Positions 22,686-31,105 of a DNA stretch of 35,428 bases are shown in pieces (positions within the stretch are counted from its first letter, which is position 1; each line of letters opens with the position of its first letter). The stretch is from assembly GCA_002294185.1 (NCBI GenBank), contig DBFD01000050.1, positions 34,497-69,924 on the forward strand. The letters are read 5' to 3'. Position numbers and translations under genes: made by a program. Source of the stretch: Paracoccus sp. UBA889 (lineage in GTDB: Bacteria; Pseudomonadota; Alphaproteobacteria; Rhodobacterales; Rhodobacteraceae). The notes beneath the pieces are model-generated. The model searched no databases and was not told where the DNA came from. It saw nothing but the letters and a program-made list of their open reading frames with translations.

Positions 22686-23471
22686 ATGGCTCTGGAAATA
22701 CGGGATGCTTCGGTCGTCTATCCGGCCCAGGCCGGCCGCGCGCCGGTCGAGGCGCTGTCACGGATCAACCTGACTGTCAGCGAACATGATTTCGTCGTCG
22801 CGCTTGGCGCTTCGGGATGCGGCAAATCCACGCTTCTGAACCTGATCGCGGGGTTTCTGTCGCCGTCCTCGGGCCAGATCGTGCTGGACGGGACCGAGGT
22901 GTCCGGGCCAGGCGCGGATCGTTCGGTCGTGTTCCAGAAACATGCCCTTCTGCCGTGGCTGAACGTGCGCGACAACGTGGCCTTCGGGCTTAAGCTGCGC
23001 GGGGCGGGCGCCGCCTCTTACAAGGTCGCGGACCGGTTCATCGACCTTCTCGGGCTGAAGGGCTTCGAGAAATCGCCGGTCTATGCGCTGTCGGGCGGGA
23101 TGCAGCAGCGCGTCGGCATCGCCCGCGCGCTGACCTGCGATCCCAAGCTGCTGCTGATGGACGAGCCGCTGGGCGCGCTGGACGCATTGACCCGTGAACG
23201 GGCGCAGGAGCTGATCCTGAAGATCTGGAAAAGCACCGGCAAGACGGTCTTCCTGATCACCCACAGCGTCGAGGAGGCGCTGTTCATGGGCACCCGGCTG
23301 ATCGTCATGTCGCCGCGCCCCGGACGCATCGCGCATGAATTCGACCTGCCGTTCTCGCGCCAGTTCCTGGACGGTGCCAAGGCACGAGAGGTCAAGGCCT
23401 CGGCGGAATTCATCACCCTTCGCGAAGAGGTCCTGCGCATCATCTTCAGCGACGAGGAGGAAGCCGCATGA
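22686..23471 (+). CDS. tauB: taurine/sulfonate ABC transporter ATP-binding protein
   Basis: 261 residues. Walker A GASGCGKST (41-49), Q-loop VVFQKHALLPWLNV, signature LSGGMQQRVGIARAL, Walker B LLLMDEPLGALD, and switch histidine in FLITHSVEEALFMG. The QKHALLPWLNVRDNVAFGLK stretch is typical of nitrate/sulfonate/taurine importer ATPases. The stop overlaps the tauC start by four bases. It energises the uptake of the sulfonate bound by TauA. Confidence 0.92.
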   Translation: MALEIRDASVVYPAQAGRAPVEALSRINLTVSEHDFVVALGASGCGKSTLLNLIAGFLSPSSGQIVLDGTEVSGPGADRSVVFQKHALLPWLNVRDNVAFGLKLRGAGAASYKVADRFIDLLGLKGFEKSPVYALSGGMQQRVGIARALTCDPKLLLMDEPLGALDALTRERAQELILKIWKSTGKTVFLITHSVEEALFMGTRLIVMSPRPGRIAHEFDLPFSRQFLDGAKAREVKASAEFITLREEVLRIIFSDEEEAA

Positions 23472-24349
23472 GCGATCATGGCATCAAGGAGGCCCCGGTC
23501 GGCAAGCCGCGCGGAGCCGCGTTCCTGAAGGGGCTGGGCCGCGCCCGCCCGACCAAGCCCGGCCAGACCTACGGCGTGCCGGGGCAGGGCAACACGACCT
23601 GGCTCAGCCTGCTGACCATCGCCGGCATCCTGCTGCTGTGGTGGGCGGTGACCACTGCCGGGCTGGTCAAGCCGCTGTTCATGCCCGCGCCGCAGGCGAT
23701 CGTGCGGAAATTCCTCGACATCTGGACCCAGGGCTTTACCGGCACGCCGTTCTGGCAGCATGTGCTGATCTCGACCGCGCGCGTCTTCGGCGCCTTTCTG
23801 CTGGCCTGCCTGATCGGCATCCCGCTGGGCCTGGCCATGGGCATGAGCCCGGTCATGCGCGGCATCTTCGATCCGCCGATCGAGTTCTATCGCCCGATCC
23901 CGCCGCTGGCCTATCTGCCGCTGATGATCATCTGGTTCGGCATCGGCGAAACCTCGAAGGTGCTGCTGATCTTCCTGTCGGTCTTCGCGCCCGTCGCCCT
24001 GGGCGCACGCGCCGGGGTGCGATCGGCCGCGATCGAACAGATCCACGCCGCCTACAGCTTCGGCGCCAGCCGATGGCAGGTCATGCGCCACGTCATCCTG
24101 CCCTCGGCCATGCCCGAGATCCTGACGGCGATGCGCATCGGCATCGGCTTCGGCTGGACCACGCTGGTCGCCGCCGAAATGGTCGCGGCCACGAAGGGCA
24201 TCGGCTACATGGTGCTGAGCGCGTCGCAGTTCCTGCAAACCTCGACCGTGATCATGGGCATCTTCGTCATCGCGGCCATCGCCTATGCCTTCGACATGCT
24301 GATGCGATTCGTGGAGCGCCGGGTGGTGCCGTGGAAAGGCAAGATGTAG
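23468..24349 (+). CDS. tauC: taurine/sulfonate ABC transporter permease
   Basis: 293-residue integral membrane protein with about six helices and a ~45-residue cytoplasmic N-terminal tail. Recognisable are LLWWAVTTAGLVKPLFMPAP, PIEFYRPIPPLAYLPLMIIW (the sulfonate/nitrate permease signature) and the EAA loop AAYSFGASRWQVMRHVILPS. The end FVERRVVPWKGKM is also typical of TauC. ATG 23468 overlaps the tauB stop. It is followed by a hairpin region shared with the convergent DUF475 gene. Confidence 0.92.
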   Translation: MSDHGIKEAPVGKPRGAAFLKGLGRARPTKPGQTYGVPGQGNTTWLSLLTIAGILLLWWAVTTAGLVKPLFMPAPQAIVRKFLDIWTQGFTGTPFWQHVLISTARVFGAFLLACLIGIPLGLAMGMSPVMRGIFDPPIEFYRPIPPLAYLPLMIIWFGIGETSKVLLIFLSVFAPVALGARAGVRSAAIEQIHAAYSFGASRWQVMRHVILPSAMPEILTAMRIGIGFGWTTLVAAEMVAATKGIGYMVLSASQFLQTSTVIMGIFVIAAIAYAFDMLMRFVERRVVPWKGKM

Positions 24350-24386
24350 CCGCAGGGAAGGCCGTCGGCGCGGAAAGGCAAGGGGC

Positions 24387-24410
24387 GGTCCGGCGGAAAT
24401 CCGTCCGACC
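24387..24410. terminator. possible bidirectional terminator between tauC and the DUF475 gene
   Basis: GGTCCGGCGGA and TCCGTCCGACC form an imperfect 11-bp stem with one mismatch and one G-U pair, in the 125-nt gap between convergent genes. There is no clear T-run on either side. Confidence 0.35.
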
Positions 24411-24474
24411 AGCGGCAGAAGGCAAGATTCGTCCCGGCGCAGGAAATGGCCGCCGAAAGACCGGCATCGATGTC

Positions 24475-25554
24475 CTACGGCTTGCCGCCGAGATGCCGGT
24501 TCCACCGGACCGACGAATACAGCGACACCCCGATCAGCGCGGCACCGCCCAGCCCGGTGATGACTTCGGGAATCTGGACGAAATATTGCAGGAACATCAC
24601 CATTGCCAGCGCGATGATCGCCCAGAAGGCGCCGTGTTCCAGATAGCGGTATTCGGCCAGCGTTCCCTTTTCGACCAGCATGATCGTCATCGATCGCACA
24701 TACATGGCGCCGATGCCCAGGCCGATGGCGATGACGAACAGGTTCTGGCTTAGCGCGAAGGCCCCGATCACGCCGTCGAAGCTGAACGAGGCGTCCAGAA
24801 CCTCGAGATACAGAAAGGCGCCGATCCCGCCCCTTGCTCCGGCGGCCAGGGTCTGTTGCTGCGAATGATCCAGAAAGCCGCCGAGAACCTCGACCGCCAG
24901 AAAGGTCAGCAATCCCCAGATCGCCGAGCGCAGAAAGATCTCGTTTTCCCGGGGCGGCAGGAAATGGGCGAAGATCAGCACCACCGACAGCGCAAAGCCG
25001 ACCTCGATCCCCCGGATCGTGGCATATTTCTGCATCCGCCTTTCCAGCCAGCGGACCCAGTGCACGTCCTTTTCGCCGTCAAAGAAGAAGCCAAGTCCGA
25101 CCATCAGCAGAAACGTGCCGCCGAAGGCCGCGATGGGCAGCCGCGCCTCGTGCATGATCCTTGCATATTCCTCGGGGCGGCTGGCGGCCAGAACCACGGC
25201 CTGCCACGGCCCGATCCCGGCCGCGATCACCACGATCAGCAGCGGAAAGACGATCCGCATTCCGAACACCGCGATCACGATGCCCCAGGTCAGGAAGCGG
25301 TGCTGCCATTTCGGCTGCATCGTCTTCAGCTTGTTGGCGTTCACGATGGCATTATCGAAGGACAGCGAGATTTCCAGCACCGCCAGAACCGTGCAGATGA
25401 AAAGGATGCCGGCCATTCCCCCGAAGGTGCCGGTCGTCTGCCAGCCAAGAGCGGCGCCAAGCGCCAGGCCGATGGCGGTGACGATGAAGGCCCAGCGGAA
25501 ATAGCGAAGAACGGGCCGCGCAGAGGCGGGACCGGTTTGGGATCCGTCGTGCAT
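24475..25554 (-). CDS. DUF475 integral membrane protein (TerC-related)
   Basis: 359 residues with about nine hydrophobic helices. Two acidic intramembrane motifs identify the family: EISLSFDNAIVNANKL (around 65-80) and LDASFSFDGVIGAFALSQNL (around 250-270). These resemble the FDN/FDG motifs of TerC proteins, which are implicated in metal ion handling. It converges on tauC and diverges from the GntR gene at 25820, and appears to be a single-gene unit. The ribosome binding site at ATG 25554 is weak. The substrate and physiological role are unknown. Confidence 0.88.
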   Translation of the reverse strand: MHDGSQTGPASARPVLRYFRWAFIVTAIGLALGAALGWQTTGTFGGMAGILFICTVLAVLEISLSFDNAIVNANKLKTMQPKWQHRFLTWGIVIAVFGMRIVFPLLIVVIAAGIGPWQAVVLAASRPEEYARIMHEARLPIAAFGGTFLLMVGLGFFFDGEKDVHWVRWLERRMQKYATIRGIEVGFALSVVLIFAHFLPPRENEIFLRSAIWGLLTFLAVEVLGGFLDHSQQQTLAAGARGGIGAFLYLEVLDASFSFDGVIGAFALSQNLFVIAIGLGIGAMYVRSMTIMLVEKGTLAEYRYLEHGAFWAIIALAMVMFLQYFVQIPEVITGLGGAALIGVSLYSSVRWNRHLGGKP

Positions 25555-25819
25555 GGCATGATGCCCGAGGCGGCGTGTCTTTGTTTGGTGCCGACATCAC
25601 GGACGTGCCGCCACATCCGTCAGAGGGGCCCGGTCACCGGACATTGGGGCGCGCGCAGGGGCGCGATGCGGCGCAAGATGCCTGTCCAGGCAGGGTGTTG
25701 CAAGAGCTGGTTGTCGGGCGCCGAGGCGCCCCCGGCCGCAGGTCGCGATCAATCGCAAGTGGACGCTTCAAATTGGTATGGAAGTATGGCAGTCTCGCTG
25801 CAGGGCCGGGAACAGGAAG

Positions 25820-26500
25820 ATGGATCAGCGACCGCGCATCAATCCGGGCATCTCGACGGCGCAGCAGGTCCATGACTGGCTGCATGATCTGATCCTGCGC
25901 GGCGATCTTCTGCCGGGCACCCAGCTGAGCGAAAGCGAGATCGCCGGTCGAGTCGGCGTCAGCCGGCAGCCGGTTCGCGAAGCCTTCATCCGGCTGGCCG
26001 GCGCTGGCCTGACCGAGGTTCGTCCGCAACGCGGCACTTTCATAGGCCGCATCTCGCTGCGCGAGGTTCTGGCCGTGCGCGCCATCCGCGAAGCCGTCGA
26101 AAGCGATATGATCCGCATCCTGACGCAGCGGATGACCGACGATATCCATCGCGATTTGCGCGAACAGCTGGACCGGCAACGCGCCGCCGCGGCCCGGCGC
26201 GACGTGAACGGCTTTGTCCTGCTGGACAATCTGTTCCATCGTACGCTGGCCACCGCCGCCGGACATGAAGACGTCTGGCACCGGATCGAGCGGATGACCT
26301 CGCAGATGGATCGCCTGCGCTATCTGGCGGTGCAGACTTTCGAGGCGGACGCGCTGATCGAACAGCACCGGGACATCGTCGATGCCGGCGCGCGCGGCGA
26401 CGCGGCTGGGGCCGAGGCCGCGATCCGTCGCCATCTGCGGCAATTGCTGGAGGATCTGCCGCGCATCACCAGCGACCGCGCCGAATTTTTCACCGACTGA
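25820..26500 (+). CDS. GntR-family transcriptional regulator with FCD domain
   Basis: 226 residues from ATG 25820 (an ATG at 25778 is also in frame but has no ribosome binding site). The winged helix-turn-helix (about 10-70) reads ILRGDLLPGTQLSESEIAGR, then VGVSRQPVREAFIRLAGAGL. The FCD domain contains DNLFHRTLATAAGHEDVW with the D-x3-H ligand pair and an EQHRDIVDA segment with a further histidine. It precedes the second TRAP operon by 29 nt and is probably co-transcribed with it, acting as its substrate-responsive repressor. FCD ligands are often small organic or sugar acids, which fits the dehydrogenase downstream. Confidence 0.9.
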   Translation: MDQRPRINPGISTAQQVHDWLHDLILRGDLLPGTQLSESEIAGRVGVSRQPVREAFIRLAGAGLTEVRPQRGTFIGRISLREVLAVRAIREAVESDMIRILTQRMTDDIHRDLREQLDRQRAAAARRDVNGFVLLDNLFHRTLATAAGHEDVWHRIERMTSQMDRLRYLAVQTFEADALIEQHRDIVDAGARGDAAGAEAAIRRHLRQLLEDLPRITSDRAEFFTD

Positions 26501-26529
26501 GTTCGTCATTCGCATGGGAGGAAAAAACG

Positions 26530-27513
26530 ATGACACTGAACCGCCGCCAATTCACCGCGATGACCGGGGCCGCCGTGCTGGCCATGCCCGCGATCAGGGT
26601 CCGCGCGGCCGAGACCACGCTGAAACTGGGCCATCTCGCCAACGAACAGAACAGCTGGAACAAGGCCTCGCTGGTCTTTGCCGACGAGGTTGCCAAGCTG
26701 ACCGAGGGCCGGGTCGAAGTGCAGGTCTTTCCCAACGAATCGCTGGGCAAGGAAATCGACCTGATCAACGGGATGCAGCTTGGCACCGCCGACATGACCA
26801 TCACCGGCGAAAGTCTTCAGAACTGGGCACCGAAGGCCGCGCTTCTGGCCGTGCCCTATGCCTATTCCTCGCTGGAACAGATGGATCAGGTCGCCTCGGG
26901 CGAGATCGGCAAGGATGTCGAGGCCGAGATCCGCGCCAAGGCGCAGATTCGCCCCATCGCCTATTTCGCGCGCGGGCCGCGCAACCTGACATCGAACCGC
27001 GAGATCATGACGCCCGGCGATCTGAACGGGCTGAAGCTTCGCGTTCCCAACGTGCCGCTGTTCGTGCAGACATGGCAGGCGCTTGGCGCCGCGCCCACGC
27101 CGATGGCCTTCAGCGAGGTCTTCACCTCTCTGCAGAACGGCACGATCGACGCGCAGGAAAACCCGCTGGCGCTGATTGAATCAGCGAATTTCTACGAGGT
27201 CCAGAAATTCGTCAACAAGACCGAACACGTGCGGTCCTGGATCTATCTGACCATCTCCGAGATCACCTGGGGCAGGCTGTCCTCTGCCGACCAGGAGGCG
27301 GTGATGCAGGCGGCCGCGACCGCGCAAACCGCCGAGCGCGAGATGTTCACCGCCGACGAGGATCGGCTGGCGGCCAGCCTGAAGGACAAGGGCATGACCT
27401 TCGTGGACAGCGACAAGGCGGCATTCGCGGCCACCGCCAGGGATGCCGTGCTGGCCAATATCGGCGATGAGATCAAACCCGTCGTGCAGCAATTGTTCGA
27501 CCAGCAGGCCTGA
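26530..27513 (+). CDS. TRAP transporter substrate-binding protein (DctP type), Tat-exported
   Basis: 327 residues, the standard length. The leader MTLNRRQFTAMTGAAVLAMP has a twin-arginine (R5-R6) and a hydrophobic core, ending near VRAA. The mature domain has VEVQVFPNESLGKEIDLING, the organic-acid-binding core around MTPGDLNGLKLRVPNVPLFV (about 160-180), and AFSEVFTSLQNGTIDAQENP, all DctP hallmarks. The ribosome binding site is GGGAGGAAAAAACG. With IdnD and GlcG-like genes in the same operon, the ligand is probably an aldonate or other sugar acid; this is inference. Confidence 0.93.
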   Translation: MTLNRRQFTAMTGAAVLAMPAIRVRAAETTLKLGHLANEQNSWNKASLVFADEVAKLTEGRVEVQVFPNESLGKEIDLINGMQLGTADMTITGESLQNWAPKAALLAVPYAYSSLEQMDQVASGEIGKDVEAEIRAKAQIRPIAYFARGPRNLTSNREIMTPGDLNGLKLRVPNVPLFVQTWQALGAAPTPMAFSEVFTSLQNGTIDAQENPLALIESANFYEVQKFVNKTEHVRSWIYLTISEITWGRLSSADQEAVMQAAATAQTAEREMFTADEDRLAASLKDKGMTFVDSDKAAFAATARDAVLANIGDEIKPVVQQLFDQQA

Positions 27514-27521
27514 TCCGGCCC

Positions 27522-27547
27522 GGGCGGGCAGTGCCGGCTGCCCGCCC
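27522..27547 (+). terminator. intercistronic hairpin after the second TRAP binding-protein gene
   Basis: Perfect 10-bp inverted repeat GGGCGGGCAG / CTGCCCGCCC with a 6-nt loop, followed by TTCC, 8 nt after the stop codon. It probably sets the ratio of binding protein to permeases. Confidence 0.6.
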
Positions 27548-27581
27548 TTCCGCCATCCGTCCCTGGGCCCGAGAGGTTTCG

Positions 27582-28082
27582 ATGAATGCCGTGATCCGCC
27601 TGTTGCGATCCTTGCTGCGACTGGGGACGGGTCTGGCCTTCCTGGTCCTCATCGCCGCCGTCACCATTCAGGTCGTCGGCCGGACCTTCGCCGGCTCGCC
27701 CGTCTGGACCGAGGAACTGACCCGCTTTGCCCTGCTCTATCTCGCCGGTTTCGGAACGGCGCTGGCGCTGTTCTCGGGCGATCTGGTCAATGTCGATCTG
27801 CTCAGCGAAAATCTTCCCGGACGTTATCCCTGGCTGATGCGCTTGCTGTCGGCGGCGCTGGTGCTGGCCTTTTGCGCCTTGCTGATCGGCCCGGCATGGC
27901 GGTTCACCCGCATCGGCGCGATGCAGACATCGCCTGCGCTGGCATTGCCGATGAATTATGTTCACGGCAGCGTGCTGGTGCTGCTGGCGATGCTGGGCCT
28001 TGCGGCGCTGCTGCGCCTGGTGGGCATGGTGACGGGGGCAAGCGATGGCAGGCCCGAGAACCCGCTGGGAGGGATCGAATGA
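27582..28082 (+). CDS. TRAP transporter small permease (DctQ type)
   Basis: 166 residues from ATG 27582 with GAGAGG 5 nt upstream; an upstream in-frame ATG overlaps the hairpin and is unlikely. Four hydrophobic helices, with the family motif SPVWTEELTRFALLYLAGFG (E-E-x-x-R) near residue 45 and ALFSGDLVNVDLL after it. Its stop overlaps the large permease start by four bases. It is the small membrane subunit of the second TRAP importer. Confidence 0.9.
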   Translation: MNAVIRLLRSLLRLGTGLAFLVLIAAVTIQVVGRTFAGSPVWTEELTRFALLYLAGFGTALALFSGDLVNVDLLSENLPGRYPWLMRLLSAALVLAFCALLIGPAWRFTRIGAMQTSPALALPMNYVHGSVLVLLAMLGLAALLRLVGMVTGASDGRPENPLGGIE

Positions 28083-29356
28083 GCCTGACGATCCTGGGCC
28101 TGACCTTCGTTTTGGGCCTGGCCATCGGGATGCCGGTCGCGATCACGCTGGGCCTGTCCTCGATGGCCTATCTGCTGTGGCAGGGAATGCCGCTGGTGGT
28201 GATTCCGCAAAAGATGTATGCCGGCATGGACAGCTTCGTGCTGCTGTCCATTCCGGGCTTCATCCTGGCGGGAAACCTGATGAATGGCGGCGGCATCACC
28301 AGCCGCATCATTCGCTTCGCGCAGGCCATGGTCGGCTGGATCCGGGGCGGTCTGGCGCAGACCAACATCGCCTCGTCGATGCTGTTCGGCGGCATTTCCG
28401 GCACCGCCGTCGCCGATGCCGCCTCGATCGGCGGAATGATGATTCCGGGAATGAAGCGCGCGGGCTATCCGGCCGCGTTCTCGGCCGCGGTGACGGCCGC
28501 CTCGTCGACGGTGGGTCCGATCATCCCGCCCTCGGTGCCGATGATCATCGTCGGATCGCTGGCCGGGATCTCGGTCGGCAAGATGTTCATCGCCGGCGCG
28601 CTGCCGGGAATCCTGCTGGGCGTGGCGATGATGGCGACGACCTGGATCATCGCCCGGCGCCGCGATTTTCCGCGGCAGGCCTGGCAGGGCTGGACCGAGC
28701 TTGGCCGCGCCTTTCTGGGTGCCTTCTGGGCGCTCGCGATGACCGCGCTGATCGTGGGGGGCATGCTGTCGGGCTATGTCACCCCGACCGAGACCGCCGT
28801 CATCGCCTCGATCTATGCGCTGCTGGTCGGAGCCTTCGTCTATCGCGAATTGCCGCTGGCCCGCGTGCCGGGCATCGTCATCGACAGCGCGGTCGGATCG
28901 GCCGGGATCCTGGCGCTGGTGGGGACGGCCAATGTCTTTGGCTGGATTCTGGTCAGCGAACAGATCCCGCAGAAGATCGCCGCCGGGGTCTTGTCGGTGA
29001 CGGATAACAGGTTTCTGGTGATCCTGCTGATCAACATCATCCTGCTGGTCGTCGGCATGTTCATGGAAACCATCGCGGCGCTGATCATCCTGTTCGTGCC
29101 GCTGCTGACGCTGGCGCAGGGCGTGGGTATCGAGCCGCTGCATTTCGCCGTCTTCGCCGTCCTGAACCTGATGATCGGGCTGACCACGCCGCCGGTGGGG
29201 GTCTGCATGTTCGTCTGCGCCAATATCGCGCGGCTGCCGCTGGCCCCGGTGATCCGGGCGCTGGTGCCCTATCTGGCGACGAACATATTCGTGCTGCTGC
29301 TGGTCTCTTACATTCCGTGGATCAGCACCTTCCTGCCCTCGCTGATGGACAAGTGA
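28079..29356 (+). CDS. TRAP transporter large permease (DctM type)
   Basis: 425 residues, about twelve helices. Landmarks are MDSFVLLSIPGFILAGNLMN (about 50-70), MLFGGISGTAVADAASIGGM, AASSTVGPIIPPSVPMIIVG, and near the end LMIGLTTPPVGVCMFVCANI. ATG 28079 overlaps the small permease stop (ATGA) and its own TGA shares one base with the next gene's ATG, so translation is coupled throughout. It moves the solute using an ion gradient. Confidence 0.93.
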   Translation: MSLTILGLTFVLGLAIGMPVAITLGLSSMAYLLWQGMPLVVIPQKMYAGMDSFVLLSIPGFILAGNLMNGGGITSRIIRFAQAMVGWIRGGLAQTNIASSMLFGGISGTAVADAASIGGMMIPGMKRAGYPAAFSAAVTAASSTVGPIIPPSVPMIIVGSLAGISVGKMFIAGALPGILLGVAMMATTWIIARRRDFPRQAWQGWTELGRAFLGAFWALAMTALIVGGMLSGYVTPTETAVIASIYALLVGAFVYRELPLARVPGIVIDSAVGSAGILALVGTANVFGWILVSEQIPQKIAAGVLSVTDNRFLVILLINIILLVVGMFMETIAALIILFVPLLTLAQGVGIEPLHFAVFAVLNLMIGLTTPPVGVCMFVCANIARLPLAPVIRALVPYLATNIFVLLLVSYIPWISTFLPSLMDK

Positions 29357-30396
29357 TGCAAGACCTGTGCTGCCGCCTTCACGCCGCCCGTGACCTGCGC
29401 GTCGAGGATGGCCCCGATGCCCGTCCCGCCCCGGACGAGGCGCTGATCCGTGTCTCGCGCGGCGGGATCTGCGGATCGGATCTGCATTATTACCACGATG
29501 GCGGCTTCGGCCCGGTCCGCGTGCAAGAGCCGATCATCCTGGGCCACGAGGCGGTCGGGATCGTCGAAGCCGCGCCCGAGGGGTCGGGCCTGGTCGCGGG
29601 CCAGATCGTCGCGCTGTGCCCCTCGCGGCCCTGCGGGACGTGCGGATTCTGCCGGGCGGGCCAGACGCGGCACTGCCTGGCGATGCGGTTCAACGGCTCG
29701 GCCATGCGGATGCCCCACGAACAGGGCCTTTTTCGCAGCCGCATCGCCCATCCCGTCGCGCAATGCCTGGCGCTGCCCGAGGGGGTGGGGGCGGGGGCCG
29801 CTGCCGGGGCCGAGCCCTTGTCGGTCTGCCTGCATGCCCTGACCCTGGCACCGCCGCTTGCCGGCCAGCGGGTGCTGGTTACCGGCGCGGGCCCCATCGG
29901 CGCGATCTGCGTGGCGCTGGCCCGGCTGCGCGGCGCGGCCGGGATCGTGGTGACCGATGTGCAGGATTTCACGCTGGACGTGGCGCGCCGGATGGGGGCG
30001 GACCGCGTGGTGAACGTGGCCGAGACACCGGACGCGCTGGCCGATCTGGCCCAGGGCAAGGGGCGCATCGACATCGTGCTGGAATGTTCGGGCAATTCCC
30101 ATGCCATCGCCCAGGCGATCGCGGCGACGCGGCCGCAGGGCAGCATCGTGCAGATCGGCGTGGCAGGGACGATTCCGCTGCCGCTGAACCTGATCGTGGC
30201 CAAGGAACTGCGCCTTCTGGGCAGCCATCGCTTCGACGCCGAATTCGCCGAGGCCGTGGCGATGATCGGCGCGGGGCAGATCGAGCTGTCGCCCATGGTC
30301 ACGCAGGTCTTGCCGGCGCGCGACGCGGTTCGGGCCTTCGATCTGGCGGGCGACCGGTCGCGGGCGGTGAAAGTCCATCTCGATTTCGAGGGCTAG
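29356..30396 (+). CDS. idnD: zinc-dependent dehydrogenase, L-idonate 5-dehydrogenase-like
   Basis: 346 residues from ATG 29356, sharing one base with the upstream stop. The catalytic zinc site is C39 (GGICGSDLHYYHDGGFG) and H64-E65 (LGHEAVG). Structural zinc cysteines are C93, C96, C99 and C107. The NAD(P) motif is VTGAGPIGA. The run SDLHYYHDGGFGPVRVQEPI is characteristic of IdnD, which oxidises L-idonate to 5-keto-D-gluconate; sorbitol or galactitol dehydrogenases are related alternatives. Being in a TRAP operon suggests it acts on the imported sugar acid. The enzyme that would follow in the pathway, IdnO, is encoded at 9295. Confidence 0.8.
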   Translation: MQDLCCRLHAARDLRVEDGPDARPAPDEALIRVSRGGICGSDLHYYHDGGFGPVRVQEPIILGHEAVGIVEAAPEGSGLVAGQIVALCPSRPCGTCGFCRAGQTRHCLAMRFNGSAMRMPHEQGLFRSRIAHPVAQCLALPEGVGAGAAAGAEPLSVCLHALTLAPPLAGQRVLVTGAGPIGAICVALARLRGAAGIVVTDVQDFTLDVARRMGADRVVNVAETPDALADLAQGKGRIDIVLECSGNSHAIAQAIAATRPQGSIVQIGVAGTIPLPLNLIVAKELRLLGSHRFDAEFAEAVAMIGAGQIELSPMVTQVLPARDAVRAFDLAGDRSRAVKVHLDFEG

Positions 30397-30460
30397 GCAC
30401 AGCCGGTCGTGATATGCGAAGTCGGGCGGCAAGGACTGCCATTTCGAGAGAGGAGACGAC

Positions 30461-30886
30461 ATGGATCTGAGCCTGGACGATGCCCGCAAGATGGCCGATA
30501 ACTGCCTGGGAATCGCGGCCGAGATGACGCTGAAACCGATTACCGTCGCGGTTCTGGACGCGGCCGGAGACCTGAAGGTGCTGCTGCGGCAGGACGGGAC
30601 CAGCACGCTGCGCCCCGACATCGCCCAGGGCAAGGCGCGGGGCGCCATCGCCCTGGGCATGGGGTCGCGCGCGATCTATGAGCGGGCAAAGGAACAGCCC
30701 TATTTCATCCAGTCGATGAACGCGCTGTCGGGCGGATCGCTGGTGCCGGTTCCGGGCGGGGTGCTGATCCGGCGCGATGGCGCGATTCTGGGGGCCGTGG
30801 GCATCACCGGCGACACATCGGACAATGACGAAGCCTGCGCCAGCCGCGCCATCGAGGCGGCGGGCTTCGTCGCGGATGCCGGCTAG
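30461..30886 (+). CDS. GlcG/HbpS-family protein (DUF336)
   Basis: 141 residues. The opening SLDDARKMADNCLGIAAEM then VAVLDAAGDLKVLLRQDGTS, and the closing GGVLIRRDGAILGAVGITGD plus TSDNDEAC, are diagnostic of the GlcG/HbpS (haem-degrading PF03928) family. Members are found in glycolate, diol and sugar-acid operons, and a few bind haem or cobalamin; in most the function is unknown. It is 64 nt after the idnD-like gene and has a GAGAGGAGACGAC ribosome binding site, making it the last gene of the second TRAP operon. Confidence 0.85.
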   Translation: MDLSLDDARKMADNCLGIAAEMTLKPITVAVLDAAGDLKVLLRQDGTSTLRPDIAQGKARGAIALGMGSRAIYERAKEQPYFIQSMNALSGGSLVPVPGGVLIRRDGAILGAVGITGDTSDNDEACASRAIEAAGFVADAG

Positions 30887-30919
30887 CGCCCGGACCGGCG
30901 ATCTGCGTCCCGCGCCGGC

Positions 30920-30946
30920 TTGGGGGGCTTTCCCGCAGCCCCCCAA
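30920..30946 (+). terminator. strong G-C hairpin downstream of the second TRAP operon
   Basis: Perfect 10-bp inverted repeat TTGGGGGGCT / AGCCCCCCAA with a 7-nt loop, 33 nt after the stop of the GlcG-like gene. It lacks a T-run but is followed by more C-tracts. The form resembles short repeats scattered through Rhodobacterales genomes and probably ends or processes the operon transcript. Confidence 0.5.
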
Positions 30947-31105
30947 ACCCCCCGGCCCGGCACGCCTGTCGGGGGGCGATCCTCTGCGGCGGTCCGGTCC
31001 TTGCCCGCTTCAGGACCGATCCGGCGATAGACATCGCGCCGGGTCCGCCCTAGGCTGGCGGGACACGTCACTGCCGAGTGTCTTTTTGCCTGCCGGACCC
31101 GTTTC

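Noticed and set aside
25776-25789. GTATGG direct repeat before the second GntR gene as an operator
   Set aside because: Only a two-copy direct repeat with no dyad, unlike the palindromes bound by GntR dimers; support is too weak.
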